Below are positions 26,421-35,237 of a DNA stretch of 64,000 nucleotides, piece after piece. The stretch lies in the NCBI RefSeq assembly GCF_027853965.1, contig NZ_JAQGLB010000003.1, forward strand, positions 248,001 to 312,000, read 5' to 3'. Below the pieces are notes generated by a model. The model was given only the letters and a program-made list of their open reading frames with translations. It was not told the origin of the DNA and did not search any database. How positions within the stretch are numbered: position 1 is the first letter of the stretch; the number at the start of each line of letters is the position of its first letter. Origin of the DNA: Saccharopolyspora indica. GTDB taxonomy: Bacteria > Actinomycetota > Actinomycetes > Mycobacteriales > Pseudonocardiaceae. A program made the position numbers and the translations under genes.

Positions 26421-27647
26421 TCAGGACGCGGCGGCGCTCACCGGGGCGGCGTCGTCTTCGGAAACGTGCTGGGGGGACGGGTAGCGCCGCACGGACAGGG
26501 CCATGACCGCAATGGTGATCAGGCCAGCGATGCAAGCGAACACCAGGACACCGATACCGCCGGAGGTGTTGACCGCGCCGCCGCCGATGGCACCGGCCAG
26601 CGAGATGCCCACGTAGAGCCCGCTGGTGTTCAGCGCCACCGCCTCGGTGGCGGCCTCACCGCCCATGTGCATGGCGCGGGCGTTCATCGGGGGGTTGTTG
26701 GCCCATCCGGGCACTCCCCACAGCACCAGCACGACGCCGACCAGCCACGCCGGTGCCGCTCCCTGCCCGAGGCCACCGACCACGAGCAGCACCAAAGCGG
26801 CCGCGACCACGCCGCCGAACGCCGCGAGCAGGGTGCGGTCCACGCCCCAACGGTCGGTCAACCGTCCGCCCAGCACGGTGCCCACCGCGCCCGAGACGCC
26901 GACGATCGCGATGAAGATGCCGACGTACTGGCCGCCGACGCCGGTGAGGTCGTGGGTGATGGGGGCCATGTAGATGTAGGGCATCAACCCGCCGGTCGCC
27001 GCGAGCATCGTGCCGAGCACGCACAGCAGCACCGGGGGCCGACGCAGCAAACGCAGCCGCTCGGCCACGCCGACGACCGGGGTTTGCGGGATTCGGGGCA
27101 GCGTCAGCGCCGTGATCGCGATCGCCAGGCACGTGAACGCCCCCACCGCGATGAAGGTGGCTTCCCACCCCGCCACGCCGCTCAACCACGAGCCGAAGGG
27201 CACGCCGACCACCAGCGACACGGTCAGGCCCGCGGCCACGGTGCCGATCGCCCTGCCGGTGCGCTCCGGCGAGGCCAGCCGACCGGCGACCGCGAAGGCC
27301 GCCGGGGAGAGCGTGGCCGCCACCAGCGCCGCCACCACCCGCAGGGCCATCAGCATCCCGAAGGAGGGCACCAGCGCCGTGCCGAAGTTGACCACCGCGA
27401 ACACCGCGAGCCCGCCCACGATCAACGCCTTGCGCGGCACCCGCCTGGTGGCCACCGCGAGGATCGGACAGGCGATCGCGTAGGTGATCGAGAACACCGT
27501 CACCAGCTGGCCCGCGGCGCCCTCGCTCACCTCCAGATCGGCGGAGATCGCCGGAAGAATCCCGGCGATGATGAAGTCATCGGTGCCGATGACGAACGTC
27601 GTCAGCAGCAGACCGATGAGCCAGCCCGAACTGCGCTCAGAGACCAC
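26421..27647 (-). CDS. MFS transporter, DHA1 drug-efflux type
   Basis: 408 residues with 12 membrane spans. The start region GLLLTTFVIGTDDFIIAGILPAI and the loop VATRRVPRK fit the AraJ/Cmx efflux subfamily. It diverges from a TetR regulator with a palindrome between them, a standard inducible efflux pair. It may export the product of the aminobenzoate-type cluster next to it or an unrelated toxin. Confidence 0.88.
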   Translation of the reverse strand: MVSERSSGWLIGLLLTTFVIGTDDFIIAGILPAISADLEVSEGAAGQLVTVFSITYAIACPILAVATRRVPRKALIVGGLAVFAVVNFGTALVPSFGMLMALRVVAALVAATLSPAAFAVAGRLASPERTGRAIGTVAAGLTVSLVVGVPFGSWLSGVAGWEATFIAVGAFTCLAIAITALTLPRIPQTPVVGVAERLRLLRRPPVLLCVLGTMLAATGGLMPYIYMAPITHDLTGVGGQYVGIFIAIVGVSGAVGTVLGGRLTDRWGVDRTLLAAFGGVVAAALVLLVVGGLGQGAAPAWLVGVVLVLWGVPGWANNPPMNARAMHMGGEAATEAVALNTSGLYVGISLAGAIGGGAVNTSGGIGVLVFACIAGLITIAVMALSVRRYPSPQHVSEDDAAPVSAAAS

Positions 27648-27749
27648 GGGTACGCCTCGCTTACCTCAGTGCCGGAATCGCAACCCGAGTCGAGGTTGCG
27701 AAGTCGTGCTTCTCGGTGCAGCGACCGCGCTGCACTCCGGCGACAATAG

Positions 27750-27764
27750 TGCCACTGAGTGGCA
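27750..27764. promoter_or_regulatory. TetR operator candidate
   Basis: TGCCACT-G-AGTGGCA, a perfect 7-bp inverted repeat with a one-base centre, lies about midway between the MFS and TetR starts. TACACT (27794-27799) is a -10 placed so that transcription of the TetR gene would begin at or next to its ATG (27806), implying a leaderless mRNA. Confidence 0.5.
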
Positions 27765-27805
27765 TACGCCCTCAAGGGGCAAGTTTGGCGGGCTACACTC
27801 CTGCC

Positions 27806-28489
27806 ATGAAGGAGTCCAAGGGCGGAGCTGCCGTGACCCGCGATCGCGCCCCCGGTGATCAACTGCCCCTGCGGGAGCGCAAGAAGCTGCGCACGCGTCA
27901 GGCGCTCGTCGACACGGCGCTGGAGATGTTCACGGAACACGGTTTCGACGGCGTCACGCTGGATGTGCTGTGCGATGCCGTGGACGTCTCGAAGCGCACG
28001 TTCTTCCGCACCTTCAGCAGCAAGGAAGACGTGGCGCTGGCGCCCGTCCGCGACCTGTGGGCCACCTTCATGGAAGAGCTGGAGACCGCGGAGCCCACCG
28101 GCGGCCCGGTCTTCGAACTGCTGGAGAGCGTGCTGCTCGCAGCAATCGGCCGGATGGGCCCGGACGGCTGGGCCGAGCGCCTGCGGCTCAGCCGGAGGTT
28201 GACGGCGCGGACACCGTCGATGGAGGCGCACGGCCTGGCCTTCTGCGATCGGACCAACGCCGACATCGTCGCCGTCATGCAGCGCAGGTTCGACATGCGC
28301 GCGCAGCAGGATTCGCACGGCCTGCGTCCGCGGCTGGCCGTCGACCTGCTGACGGCAGCCTTCCACCGGGCGCTGGAGTGCTGGGTCGCCGACCCCTCGG
28401 AGCCGGGCCCCGAGGCGCTCGCCGACGGGCTGCGAAACGCCTGCGCAGCCGTGCCGGAAAGCCTCGAACTGCCCGCGCACCCGCGCTGA
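27806..28489 (+). CDS. TetR-family transcriptional regulator
   Basis: 227 residues from ATG 27806, which fits a leaderless transcript. A GTG at 27833 with GGCGGAG in front is a credible alternative. The helix-turn-helix is in residues 25-70 (TLDVLCDAVDVSKRTFFRTFSSKEDV), followed by a helical ligand domain with a TetR C-terminal MftR-like pattern. It probably represses the divergent efflux gene. Confidence 0.9.
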   Translation: MKESKGGAAVTRDRAPGDQLPLRERKKLRTRQALVDTALEMFTEHGFDGVTLDVLCDAVDVSKRTFFRTFSSKEDVALAPVRDLWATFMEELETAEPTGGPVFELLESVLLAAIGRMGPDGWAERLRLSRRLTARTPSMEAHGLAFCDRTNADIVAVMQRRFDMRAQQDSHGLRPRLAVDLLTAAFHRALECWVADPSEPGPEALADGLRNACAAVPESLELPAHPR

Positions 28490-28592
28490 GCGGCCCGGCC
28501 CGCAGCACCGCCACATCCGCCAGGCAGTCGCCGCCCAACGCCCAAGCCCGGGGGTGCGACGAGGCGAGGGGCACGTGGCCGGGTCGTTCTCG

Positions 28593-29363
28593 TCATCGTT
28601 GGGCGCGGTGGCCGACAACGAACAGCATCCGGGTTGAGAGACGTGTCGTCCCGTCCGCGCGCAGCGGATACTCCTTCCGCAACAACGGCGCGAACTCAGC
28701 GCGGAACGCCTCCCACTGCTCGCCGTCGAGCCTGGCCTTGATCGGACGCAGCGGCGCCGCCTCCAGATCGTTCAACAGCGCGTCCTCGCCGTACAGGCAC
28801 CGCCAGTGCCGCGATTGCCACACCTCAGGCCGAAAACCCCGCTCCGCCAGCAGGTCGTAGTACACGTCCGGCGGGCGCATGACCTCACCCAGCCGCAACA
28901 CGCAGTCGGAGATCAGCTCACGCCAATGCGGGCGATCCGCCACTTCTTCCACCAGCGAGTGGATCCCATCACCGGCGTCGTCCGGTGAGCACATGCCGAA
29001 CCAGGAACCGCCGGGGAGATCGCTCAACCAGGAGGAGATGAGCTCGGGGTGCTCGGGAACCCAGTGGATAGCGGTGTGGCACAGCAGGACGTCGGTATCC
29101 GCGGTCGGGCTCCAATCCCGGATGTCGCCGAGCTCGGCTTGGACACCGTGCTCACGCGCCTTCGCCACCATGTCGGGCGAACTGTCGACTCCGGAGACGA
29201 CGGCTTGCGGCCATCGTCGCGAGAGCGCCGCGGTGAGGTCACCGGGGCCGCATCCCAGGTCGACCACCCGACGTGGGCTCCGGGCATCGATCCGCGCGGA
29301 GAGATCCTCGAATGCCCTGCTCTGCGCATCCGAGTGCTGCAGGTACTTTTCGGAATTCCACAC
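28593..29363 (-). CDS. tam: Trans-aconitate 2-methyltransferase-like SAM methyltransferase
   Basis: 256 residues from GTG 29363 with GGAGGAAG 5 bases upstream. SAM motif I is VVDLGCGPGDLT, followed by VSGVDSSPDMV and CHTAIHWVPEH, all typical of Tam. Tam esterifies trans-aconitate, but close relatives methylate other acids. It is the last gene of the minus-strand cluster at 28.6-37.5 kb; whether it belongs to that pathway is open. Confidence 0.82.
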   Translation of the reverse strand: MWNSEKYLQHSDAQSRAFEDLSARIDARSPRRVVDLGCGPGDLTAALSRRWPQAVVSGVDSSPDMVAKAREHGVQAELGDIRDWSPTADTDVLLCHTAIHWVPEHPELISSWLSDLPGGSWFGMCSPDDAGDGIHSLVEEVADRPHWRELISDCVLRLGEVMRPPDVYYDLLAERGFRPEVWQSRHWRCLYGEDALLNDLEAAPLRPIKARLDGEQWEAFRAEFAPLLRKEYPLRADGTTRLSTRMLFVVGHRAQR

Positions 29364-29508
29364 TGTTCTTCCTCCATGTGCAGTGGGGTTCTGCCCACCA
29401 CTTCGGCCGATCCGTGGCGTGATCGTCCTCATCGGTCTGCGGAACGGGGGACTTCGCGGCTGATGCCGCAGTTCGCGTTCTGGTTCATCTCCCGCTGGGT
29501 GAGAGCCA

Positions 29509-31056
29509 TCACGGAGTCGGCGGGACCACCCGGGCGGCTCGCAGCGCGGAACGACGGACCTTGCCCGCGTCATCGCGCAGCGGGATGTCGGAGCGTTCGA
29601 AGGTGCGCGGAACTTTGTACGGTGCCAGTCGCTCTCGAACGAACGCGCCGAGGATGTGCTCCTCGACAGGTTCGTCGGTGTGCACGATCGCGTGGACCCG
29701 ATTGCCCAGGTCGTCGTCCGGCAGTCCGATCACGGCTGCCGATCCCACCGCCGGATGCGCCTCGAGGGCGGCCTCGACTTCCGCCGGGTACACGTTGGCA
29801 CCACCGACCAAGATCATGTCGCTGCGCCGGTCGGCCAGGTACAAGTAGCCGTCGGCGTCGAACCACCCCATGTCACCGAGCGACTCCCAGCCGTCCCGCG
29901 CCCGCGGGGTGGCACCCACGTACTGGTACGTCCGCTTACCGGGCGGCGGGCGCATCCACACCTCACCCACCTCCCCCGGTGGCAGCGAGCGGAAGTCCTC
30001 ATCGGTGATCAGGATCTCGCCGGACACCAGGCGGCCAACGGATCCGGGGTGCTGCAGCCAGTCCTCCCCGTCGATGGCGGTCACCGCGATCGCCTCGGTC
30101 CCGGTGTAGTGCTCCAGCAGCACGCGCGGTCGCACCCACTCCAGCCATCCGCGTTTGACGTGTTCCGGACAGGGGGCGCCCACGTGGAACAGGGTCCGAA
30201 CGCTGGACAGGTCGGCAGCGGCGCGGATGTCCGCGGGCAGCCGCAGGATCCGCCCCATCAGCGCGGGCACCAGGTAGACCCACGTGGCCCGGTACCGCTC
30301 GATGTGCCCCAGCACGTCGGCCGCGTCGAAGCGCGGCATCACCACCACGTGCCCGGCACTGGCCAGCGCGACCAGGGAGAAGGTGAACGGCGCGTTGTGG
30401 TACAGCGGGGCGGTCACCAGAAAGGTGCACCCGGGATCAATGCGCAGCGAGCTGGCTCGCGCCAGCACGGCCTCGGACGTCCCGGCATCCGCGGCCATGA
30501 TGATCTTGGGTCGCCCGGTGCTGCCGCCGGAGGTCGGTGCCTTCCAGCACGGTGGGACAACGGGCGGCAGCGGATCGTCCGACAGCGCGGGACCCGGTTC
30601 GAACCCGGGCGGCAGGCTCGGCCTGCCGTCCGGGCTCGGCAGCCCCACCACCACCGCCGGGTCCGCGACCTCGATCACCGCCGCCAGTTCGGCCGCGGGC
30701 AAACGCGCAGACACCGGCTGCGGGGTCGCGCCGAGCTTCCAAGCGGCCACCGTGGCGACGTAGAACTCGATCCCGTTCGGCAGTCCGATGGTGACCAAGT
30801 CCCCTGCCGACACCCCGAACTGGGCCAACGCTCGGGCGTAGCGGTTGCTCGCCCGGGCCAGGTCGGCGCGGCTGAGCGTGACACCCTCGCAGGTCACCGC
30901 TGGCGCATCGGGGGATTCCGCGGCCAGGCGATCCAGTTCGGCGCCCAACGGGGTGCCCCCGATACCGGCGGTGACGGCCCTCCCTTCGGCCGGATCACCG
31001 AGGGAACCGCGGACTGCTCGTTGAGCATCCAGAGCGGGTTGGTCGTCGCGTGTCAT
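29509..31056 (-). CDS. AMP-dependent acyl/aryl-CoA ligase
   Basis: 515 residues from ATG 31056 (GGAGGAG upstream). P-loop SGGSTGRPK, then GTEAIAVT, the LADRRSDMILVGGANVYPAE hinge and a C-terminal Lys in DDAGKVRR. Family members activate fatty, bile or aromatic acids as adenylate and CoA thioester. Beside 3-amino-4-hydroxybenzoate-type genes and an N-acetyltransferase it could activate the acid partner of an amide bond or the aminobenzoate itself. Confidence 0.85.
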   Translation of the reverse strand: MTRDDQPALDAQRAVRGSLGDPAEGRAVTAGIGGTPLGAELDRLAAESPDAPAVTCEGVTLSRADLARASNRYARALAQFGVSAGDLVTIGLPNGIEFYVATVAAWKLGATPQPVSARLPAAELAAVIEVADPAVVVGLPSPDGRPSLPPGFEPGPALSDDPLPPVVPPCWKAPTSGGSTGRPKIIMAADAGTSEAVLARASSLRIDPGCTFLVTAPLYHNAPFTFSLVALASAGHVVVMPRFDAADVLGHIERYRATWVYLVPALMGRILRLPADIRAAADLSSVRTLFHVGAPCPEHVKRGWLEWVRPRVLLEHYTGTEAIAVTAIDGEDWLQHPGSVGRLVSGEILITDEDFRSLPPGEVGEVWMRPPPGKRTYQYVGATPRARDGWESLGDMGWFDADGYLYLADRRSDMILVGGANVYPAEVEAALEAHPAVGSAAVIGLPDDDLGNRVHAIVHTDEPVEEHILGAFVRERLAPYKVPRTFERSDIPLRDDAGKVRRSALRAARVVPPTP

Positions 31057-31175
31057 CGTGTCCTAACTCCTCCGCCTGCTGGTGCGTTGATGAGCCTGCT
31101 CGAGCTCCGGATGCGGTGCCCTCACCCGCCTTGCAGCGGGCGGAGTTCACCCGAGGAATCCCGGTAGTGACGCGA

Positions 31176-31946
31176 TCACTCACAGGGGATCGGCGGAAGG
31201 CGATCCAAGGTGATCCCGAAGTGCTCCTGGTACGCCTTCCTTATTTCAGAGTCGCCGATCAGCAAGACTTTCTCGCGGTGCTCTTTGCCGGTTCGCGTCA
31301 GAAGGTTTCCCCGCAGCGTGATCCGCCCGTTCTCCGACTCGCGCGTGCAGAACAGGCTCTTCCGGAAAGGAGAGCTGGGACAGTTCTCGTACCACCACAG
31401 CACGTGCCGGAAGTCGTCGATGGTGCGAGGCTGGTGCTCGATTCGCAGTACGGGAGTCCCGTCCCGCAGCAGATCGAGGTCGCCGTCAGGACCCGGGACG
31501 AACTCGAAAGTGCCGTTCGGGTCGTGCTGCGGGCCACGGGCGTCCATCCTCAGTGGATACCGGGCGCCATCCCGCCCGAAGCCGACGTCGACCAGCCACG
31601 GCCGCGGGGTGTCCACCCGGATCACCGTGTGCGCGAGCGGGAAGCTCGGGCCGTCATCGCGGAAGACCCGACTGCCCAGCAGCGCGACCCGGTAGCCCAG
31701 TTCTCGCAGCAGCTCGGGAAATGCCGACCCGTTGAGCTCACGACAGGTGCCGCCCCGGTTGCGGCGGACGACCTTGTCCAGAGCGTGCTCGCCCAACCGG
31801 ATGGGCTCCCCCAGGTGGAAGTCGATGTTCTCGAACGGGACCGCCATCAAGTGGTGTTCCTGCAGCTCCCGGAGGAATTCCACATCGGGGCCACGTTCTG
31901 ACACGCCGAGACGGCCCAGATACTCCTGGACCATCTGACCATCCAT
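31176..31946 (-). CDS. Arylamine N-acetyltransferase-type amide-forming enzyme
   Basis: 256 residues from ATG 31946, chosen for GAGGAGG 8 bases upstream; the frame is open far upstream but runs into a repeat. The Cys-His-Asp triad is Cys68 in RGGTCRELN, His106 in PLAHTV and Asp120 in WLVDVGFG. NAT enzymes acylate arylamines from acyl-CoA. In ansamycin and platensimycin pathways NAT homologues join an aminobenzoate unit to a polyketide or terpenoid acyl group. Being next to aminobenzoate synthesis genes and an acyl-CoA ligase, this one may do the same. Confidence 0.88.
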   Translation of the reverse strand: MDGQMVQEYLGRLGVSERGPDVEFLRELQEHHLMAVPFENIDFHLGEPIRLGEHALDKVVRRNRGGTCRELNGSAFPELLRELGYRVALLGSRVFRDDGPSFPLAHTVIRVDTPRPWLVDVGFGRDGARYPLRMDARGPQHDPNGTFEFVPGPDGDLDLLRDGTPVLRIEHQPRTIDDFRHVLWWYENCPSSPFRKSLFCTRESENGRITLRGNLLTRTGKEHREKVLLIGDSEIRKAYQEHFGITLDRLPPIPCE

Positions 31947-32085
31947 CGCAACGTCCTCCTCACGTCGGCGCACAAGGCCGGGCAGAATCCGCATGGCCAA
32001 GTTCCACTGAGCTTCTTCATCCTGATCGAAGCCGCAGGCGCGGCGAGCAACGCCGCAGTCTGGGAGCTGTCGCATGCGCCGCAGG

Positions 32086-32240
32086 CGCATAACCCACCCT
32101 CGCAGCTGGCACCGCCGCGGGTTCTCAGCGTTCGCCTGGTGAGGACAGCCCGTTCGCCGTGTATTGGACCAGAACGGGATCCCGGAGCCAGACGGACGCT
32201 GAGGTTCCGCTACCCGCACCGCCACGCAAAACGAGGATGG
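32086..32240. repeat. Full-length copy of a dispersed repeat
   Basis: Begins GCGCATAACCCACCCTCG and ends gcaccgccacgcaaaacgag (32216-32235), the same ends as the shorter element at 2728-2775. It fills the gap between the NAT start and the FAD monooxygenase stop and explains the long open frame upstream of the NAT gene. No terminal inverted repeats or transposase were seen. Confidence 0.55.
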
Positions 32241-32267
32241 AAAACACTCACTGCGACCGCCAGTCCC

Positions 32268-33470
32268 CTAATCGCGACCGGCGGTGACGACGCGCTCGTA
32301 GCAGGGACGGACTTCCGGCTGTCCATTCGCCATGAGCTGAGCGATCCCGGCGTACATGCTGTCGCCCGCCCGGTTCTGATCTCCCTGCGTCGTGGCGTGC
32401 GGCAGCCCCATCTGGTAAAGCTGCAACTCCTTGACGAACGGCCGCCGCAGCGCTTCGTAGGACGCCAACGGCGCAGCTATCTCGCCGCCCGCTGCCCTGA
32501 TCAACCGATCCGCCAGCACCAATGCGTCCTGGACCGCCATGTTCAACCCCTGCGCACCGATCGCGTGCACCCCGTGCGCGCTGTCGCCCAGCAGTCCCAG
32601 ACTGCCACGCGACCACACGTGCGGCTGCACCACGTGGTGGTGGGCCACCATCAGCTGGTCCCAGTCGGTCAAGCCGCCGAGCCACTGCTCCAGATCGGGG
32701 CGGAAGGCCGATACCCGCGCACGCAGCTCGGCCACTCCCGCCGACCGGACTTCGTCGAAGTCCGCCGGGTCGCCGACCCACTGCACCGCCAGCTGCCCGT
32801 TGGCGACCGGCATCACGCCCAGCCACGAGCTGTCCGCGGCGTGGTGCACATCGACGCGTTCGGGCCAACCGGGCGGCTGCGGCAGGATGATGAACACCGC
32901 AGGCCGGTCGAAGTCGAACACGTCGACCTCGATACCAGCCGCCGTGCGCATAGGCGAGAACTTCCCGTCGCTGCAGATCAGGTACCGGCAGGTCATCGTC
33001 CGCTCCTGGCGCGCATCGGCCAGGTCGAGGCGGTGGCCACCGTCCGGAGCATCGGTCAGGCGACGCACCGATGTGCCCGGCAGGACCGCAGCGGTCGGCT
33101 CCCGCTCCAGCGCGTCGTGCAGCACGCCGGTCAAGGTCGGCAGCGGAACGCTCATGATGTAGGGATGCCGACGCCAGATGTCCGAGGCGTAGTCCAAGAT
33201 GCGCTGCTCACCGGTCGCGGTGTGTTCGACCACCTCTCGCACCGGCTGCCCGACTCGGGCCAGTTCATCCATGAAACCGAGTTCGTCGAACAGCTCCAGG
33301 CTCGGCGGGGACAAGAACGGGGAGATCTTCCCCATCCGCGTATCGCGAAGCTCGTTCTTGTCCACCACCGACACTCGCCACCCGTGCCTGGCGAGCAGCA
33401 GCGCAAGCAGCAGCCCGGCTGGACCGCCACCGACTATGCCGCAGTCCGCGTAACCGTCGCTCTCATTCAC
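32268..33470 (-). CDS. Group A-type FAD monooxygenase (aromatic hydroxylase)
   Basis: 400 residues from GTG 33470 (GGGGAGAAG upstream). The FAD motif GIVGGGPAGLL, the middle CRYLICSDGKFSPMR (DG motif) and GLLGDSAHGVHAIGAQGLN near residue 290 are those of para-hydroxybenzoate-hydroxylase-like enzymes. It lies in one operon with the 3-amino-4-hydroxybenzoate-type genes and probably hydroxylates that ring or its amide. The next gene upstream is a flavin reductase-like protein, although group A enzymes reduce their own FAD. Confidence 0.87.
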   Translation of the reverse strand: MNESDGYADCGIVGGGPAGLLLALLLARHGWRVSVVDKNELRDTRMGKISPFLSPPSLELFDELGFMDELARVGQPVREVVEHTATGEQRILDYASDIWRRHPYIMSVPLPTLTGVLHDALEREPTAAVLPGTSVRRLTDAPDGGHRLDLADARQERTMTCRYLICSDGKFSPMRTAAGIEVDVFDFDRPAVFIILPQPPGWPERVDVHHAADSSWLGVMPVANGQLAVQWVGDPADFDEVRSAGVAELRARVSAFRPDLEQWLGGLTDWDQLMVAHHHVVQPHVWSRGSLGLLGDSAHGVHAIGAQGLNMAVQDALVLADRLIRAAGGEIAAPLASYEALRRPFVKELQLYQMGLPHATTQGDQNRAGDSMYAGIAQLMANGQPEVRPCYERVVTAGRD

Positions 33471-33487
33471 CGCACTTCTCCCCACTC

Positions 33488-34030
33488 CTACGTACTTGCG
33501 TCGATCGGGCGATCCGCACTGTGCACTGTGGTCAGTTCCCCGCAGTGGAAGACCTGCGGTGAGCAGTCCGCCAGGCCCAGCTCCGCGCGCACCACCAGGC
33601 CGATTACCAGGTTGTGATCGCCGACCGGCACCGTCCTGTCCACCAGGCATTCGAGGACGCCCACCGCCCCGACGGGGAACGGGACGCCATTGGCCCCTCT
33701 CGCACCGCCCATCGCCACCACCGCCGCCTCGCCAGCAGGGCGGTCCGCCGACGCGAACTGCCGAGTGAGACCGGCCTGGTCGGCGCTGAGGAAGCTCACC
33801 GAGAACTCCGCCCCCGGCACGAGGCGTCCGGCGATCCGGGCGTACTGGTGCACCGAGACCAGCAAGGTCGGTGGCGACAACGACACGCTGACCACCGAGT
33901 TGATGGTCATGCCCATCGCGCTGTCGCCCTCGCCCGCCGTGAGCAGTGCGACACCGGTGGGGAACAAGCGCATGCAGGCGCGGAGATCCTCGGCCGCGAC
34001 CGTCCGGAGTTCGCTCTCGCTGCCGGTCAC
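33488..34030 (-). CDS. Flavin reductase-like FMN-binding protein
   Basis: 180 residues from GTG 34030, with GGGGGTGAG just upstream; a TTG at 34057 is the alternative. The split-barrel pattern FPTGVALLTAG, GMTINSVVSVSLSPPTLLVSV and DHNLVIGLVV marks the flavin reductase / HpaC family. It would give reduced flavin to a monooxygenase. It separates the FAD monooxygenase gene from the GriH-like gene in the same operon. Confidence 0.88.
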   Translation of the reverse strand: MTGSESELRTVAAEDLRACMRLFPTGVALLTAGEGDSAMGMTINSVVSVSLSPPTLLVSVHQYARIAGRLVPGAEFSVSFLSADQAGLTRQFASADRPAGEAAVVAMGGARGANGVPFPVGAVGVLECLVDRTVPVGDHNLVIGLVVRAELGLADCSPQVFHCGELTTVHSADRPIDAST

Positions 34031-34075
34031 CAGCAACTCACCCCCGTTCCAATCCAACGCGCGGCACCGCGGAAG

Positions 34076-35182
34076 TTACTTCTCGAGGCAGAACTCATTG
34101 ATCGGGTAACCAACGTGGCGGTCTTCGCGCGGGAGGTATCCCAGGACCTTGTCGCCCGGCTTCAGCTCGGTGGAATTCAGCACCGTGCCGCCGGGTCCGA
34201 GAACGCGCACGTGCCAGTCGTCCTGCAGGATCAGGTTGACCGCGGTGCCATCGGGGGCGACGGCGTCAATCGAGATCAGCGGGCGGGTTTCGATCTTGAC
34301 GCGGCCAACGGTGATCAACCGGGTGTTGCCCTTGACGTCGGCGGCCAGCACCCTCGATCCGGTCTTGAGCTCGGACAGGTAGTTCGTCCGCTCGTCCGCG
34401 CTGAGGGTGTAGGAGTGGATCGCGCCCGCGTTGACCCGGAACGGGCGGGTGGGCATGTAGGGCAGCGGGTGGGTTTCGCTGACGCAGAGGATCATGCCCT
34501 TGGAGTGCGATCCGACGAGAATGCCCTCGTCGGTGCCGAAGTGGCTGGTGGTGTCCACGCAGGCGCGCTCGCCCATGCCGACGTGGCTGGTCGCGGTGAC
34601 CTCGAGCTCGACGAGGTTCAGCGGCGCGGACTCCACCGTCACGACCGACTTCAGCGCGGTGGCGTCACCGACCGTTCTCGGTGCCAGCATCACGCCGTCC
34701 GAACCGTGCTCGAGCACGCCCACGATGATCTCTGCTTCTTCGATGTCGCCAGCGGTGGTGATGATGCTGCCGCCCGACCGCGCAGCCGCGGCGATCACGA
34801 TCTCCAGCGGAATCTTCGTCGGGTCGCGGAAGTTGAGCAGGCTGAACTGCTCCGTGCGCGCCGCATCGCAGGCGTCGTCCAACGTGGACGAGTCGACGAT
34901 CTCGACGTAGCGCCCGAATTCCACTTCGGGATGGCGCACCGACAGCTCGGCCACGCCGGGGTGAACCCGCGGGTCGACGATCACGACATCGGCGGGACCG
35001 AACGTCTCCGGCAACTCGGCGTCAGCGGGAAAGTACACCTTCCGCACGGTCGGCGGCAGCGGTTCCAAGGAGGACAGATCGTCGGAGACGATCGCATCGA
35101 CGCGCTGGTGCACCGCTTCTTCGATGATGGCGTTCCGCAGGTCGTTGTCGAGGGACCGGATGTCGAGCCAGCTCAGCTTCAT
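34076..35182 (-). CDS. 3-Dehydroquinate synthase II-like cyclase, GriH type
   Basis: 368 residues, co-linear with archaeal-type dehydroquinate synthase II and its actinomycete homologue GriH. Visible segments are DAIVSDDLSSLEPLPPTV near the N-terminus, GSIITTAGDIEEAEII and DGVMLAPR in the middle, and CVSETHPLPYMPTRPFRVNAGA. In grixazone biosynthesis GriH cyclises the C7N compound made by GriI to 3-amino-4-hydroxybenzoate. The partner aldolase gene is 55 bases upstream, which makes that role likely rather than shikimate synthesis. Confidence 0.87.
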   Translation of the reverse strand: MKLSWLDIRSLDNDLRNAIIEEAVHQRVDAIVSDDLSSLEPLPPTVRKVYFPADAELPETFGPADVVIVDPRVHPGVAELSVRHPEVEFGRYVEIVDSSTLDDACDAARTEQFSLLNFRDPTKIPLEIVIAAAARSGGSIITTAGDIEEAEIIVGVLEHGSDGVMLAPRTVGDATALKSVVTVESAPLNLVELEVTATSHVGMGERACVDTTSHFGTDEGILVGSHSKGMILCVSETHPLPYMPTRPFRVNAGAIHSYTLSADERTNYLSELKTGSRVLAADVKGNTRLITVGRVKIETRPLISIDAVAPDGTAVNLILQDDWHVRVLGPGGTVLNSTELKPGDKVLGYLPREDRHVGYPINEFCLEK

Positions 35183-35237
35183 GCGGAAATTCCAATCGTG
35201 GTAGTTCCGGATTTATTCGGAGACGAGATGGTGGCGC

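Noticed and set aside
25347-27749. 800-codon plus-strand open frame
   Set aside because: Antisense to the LLM and MFS genes and crosses their intergenic gap; low-complexity composition.
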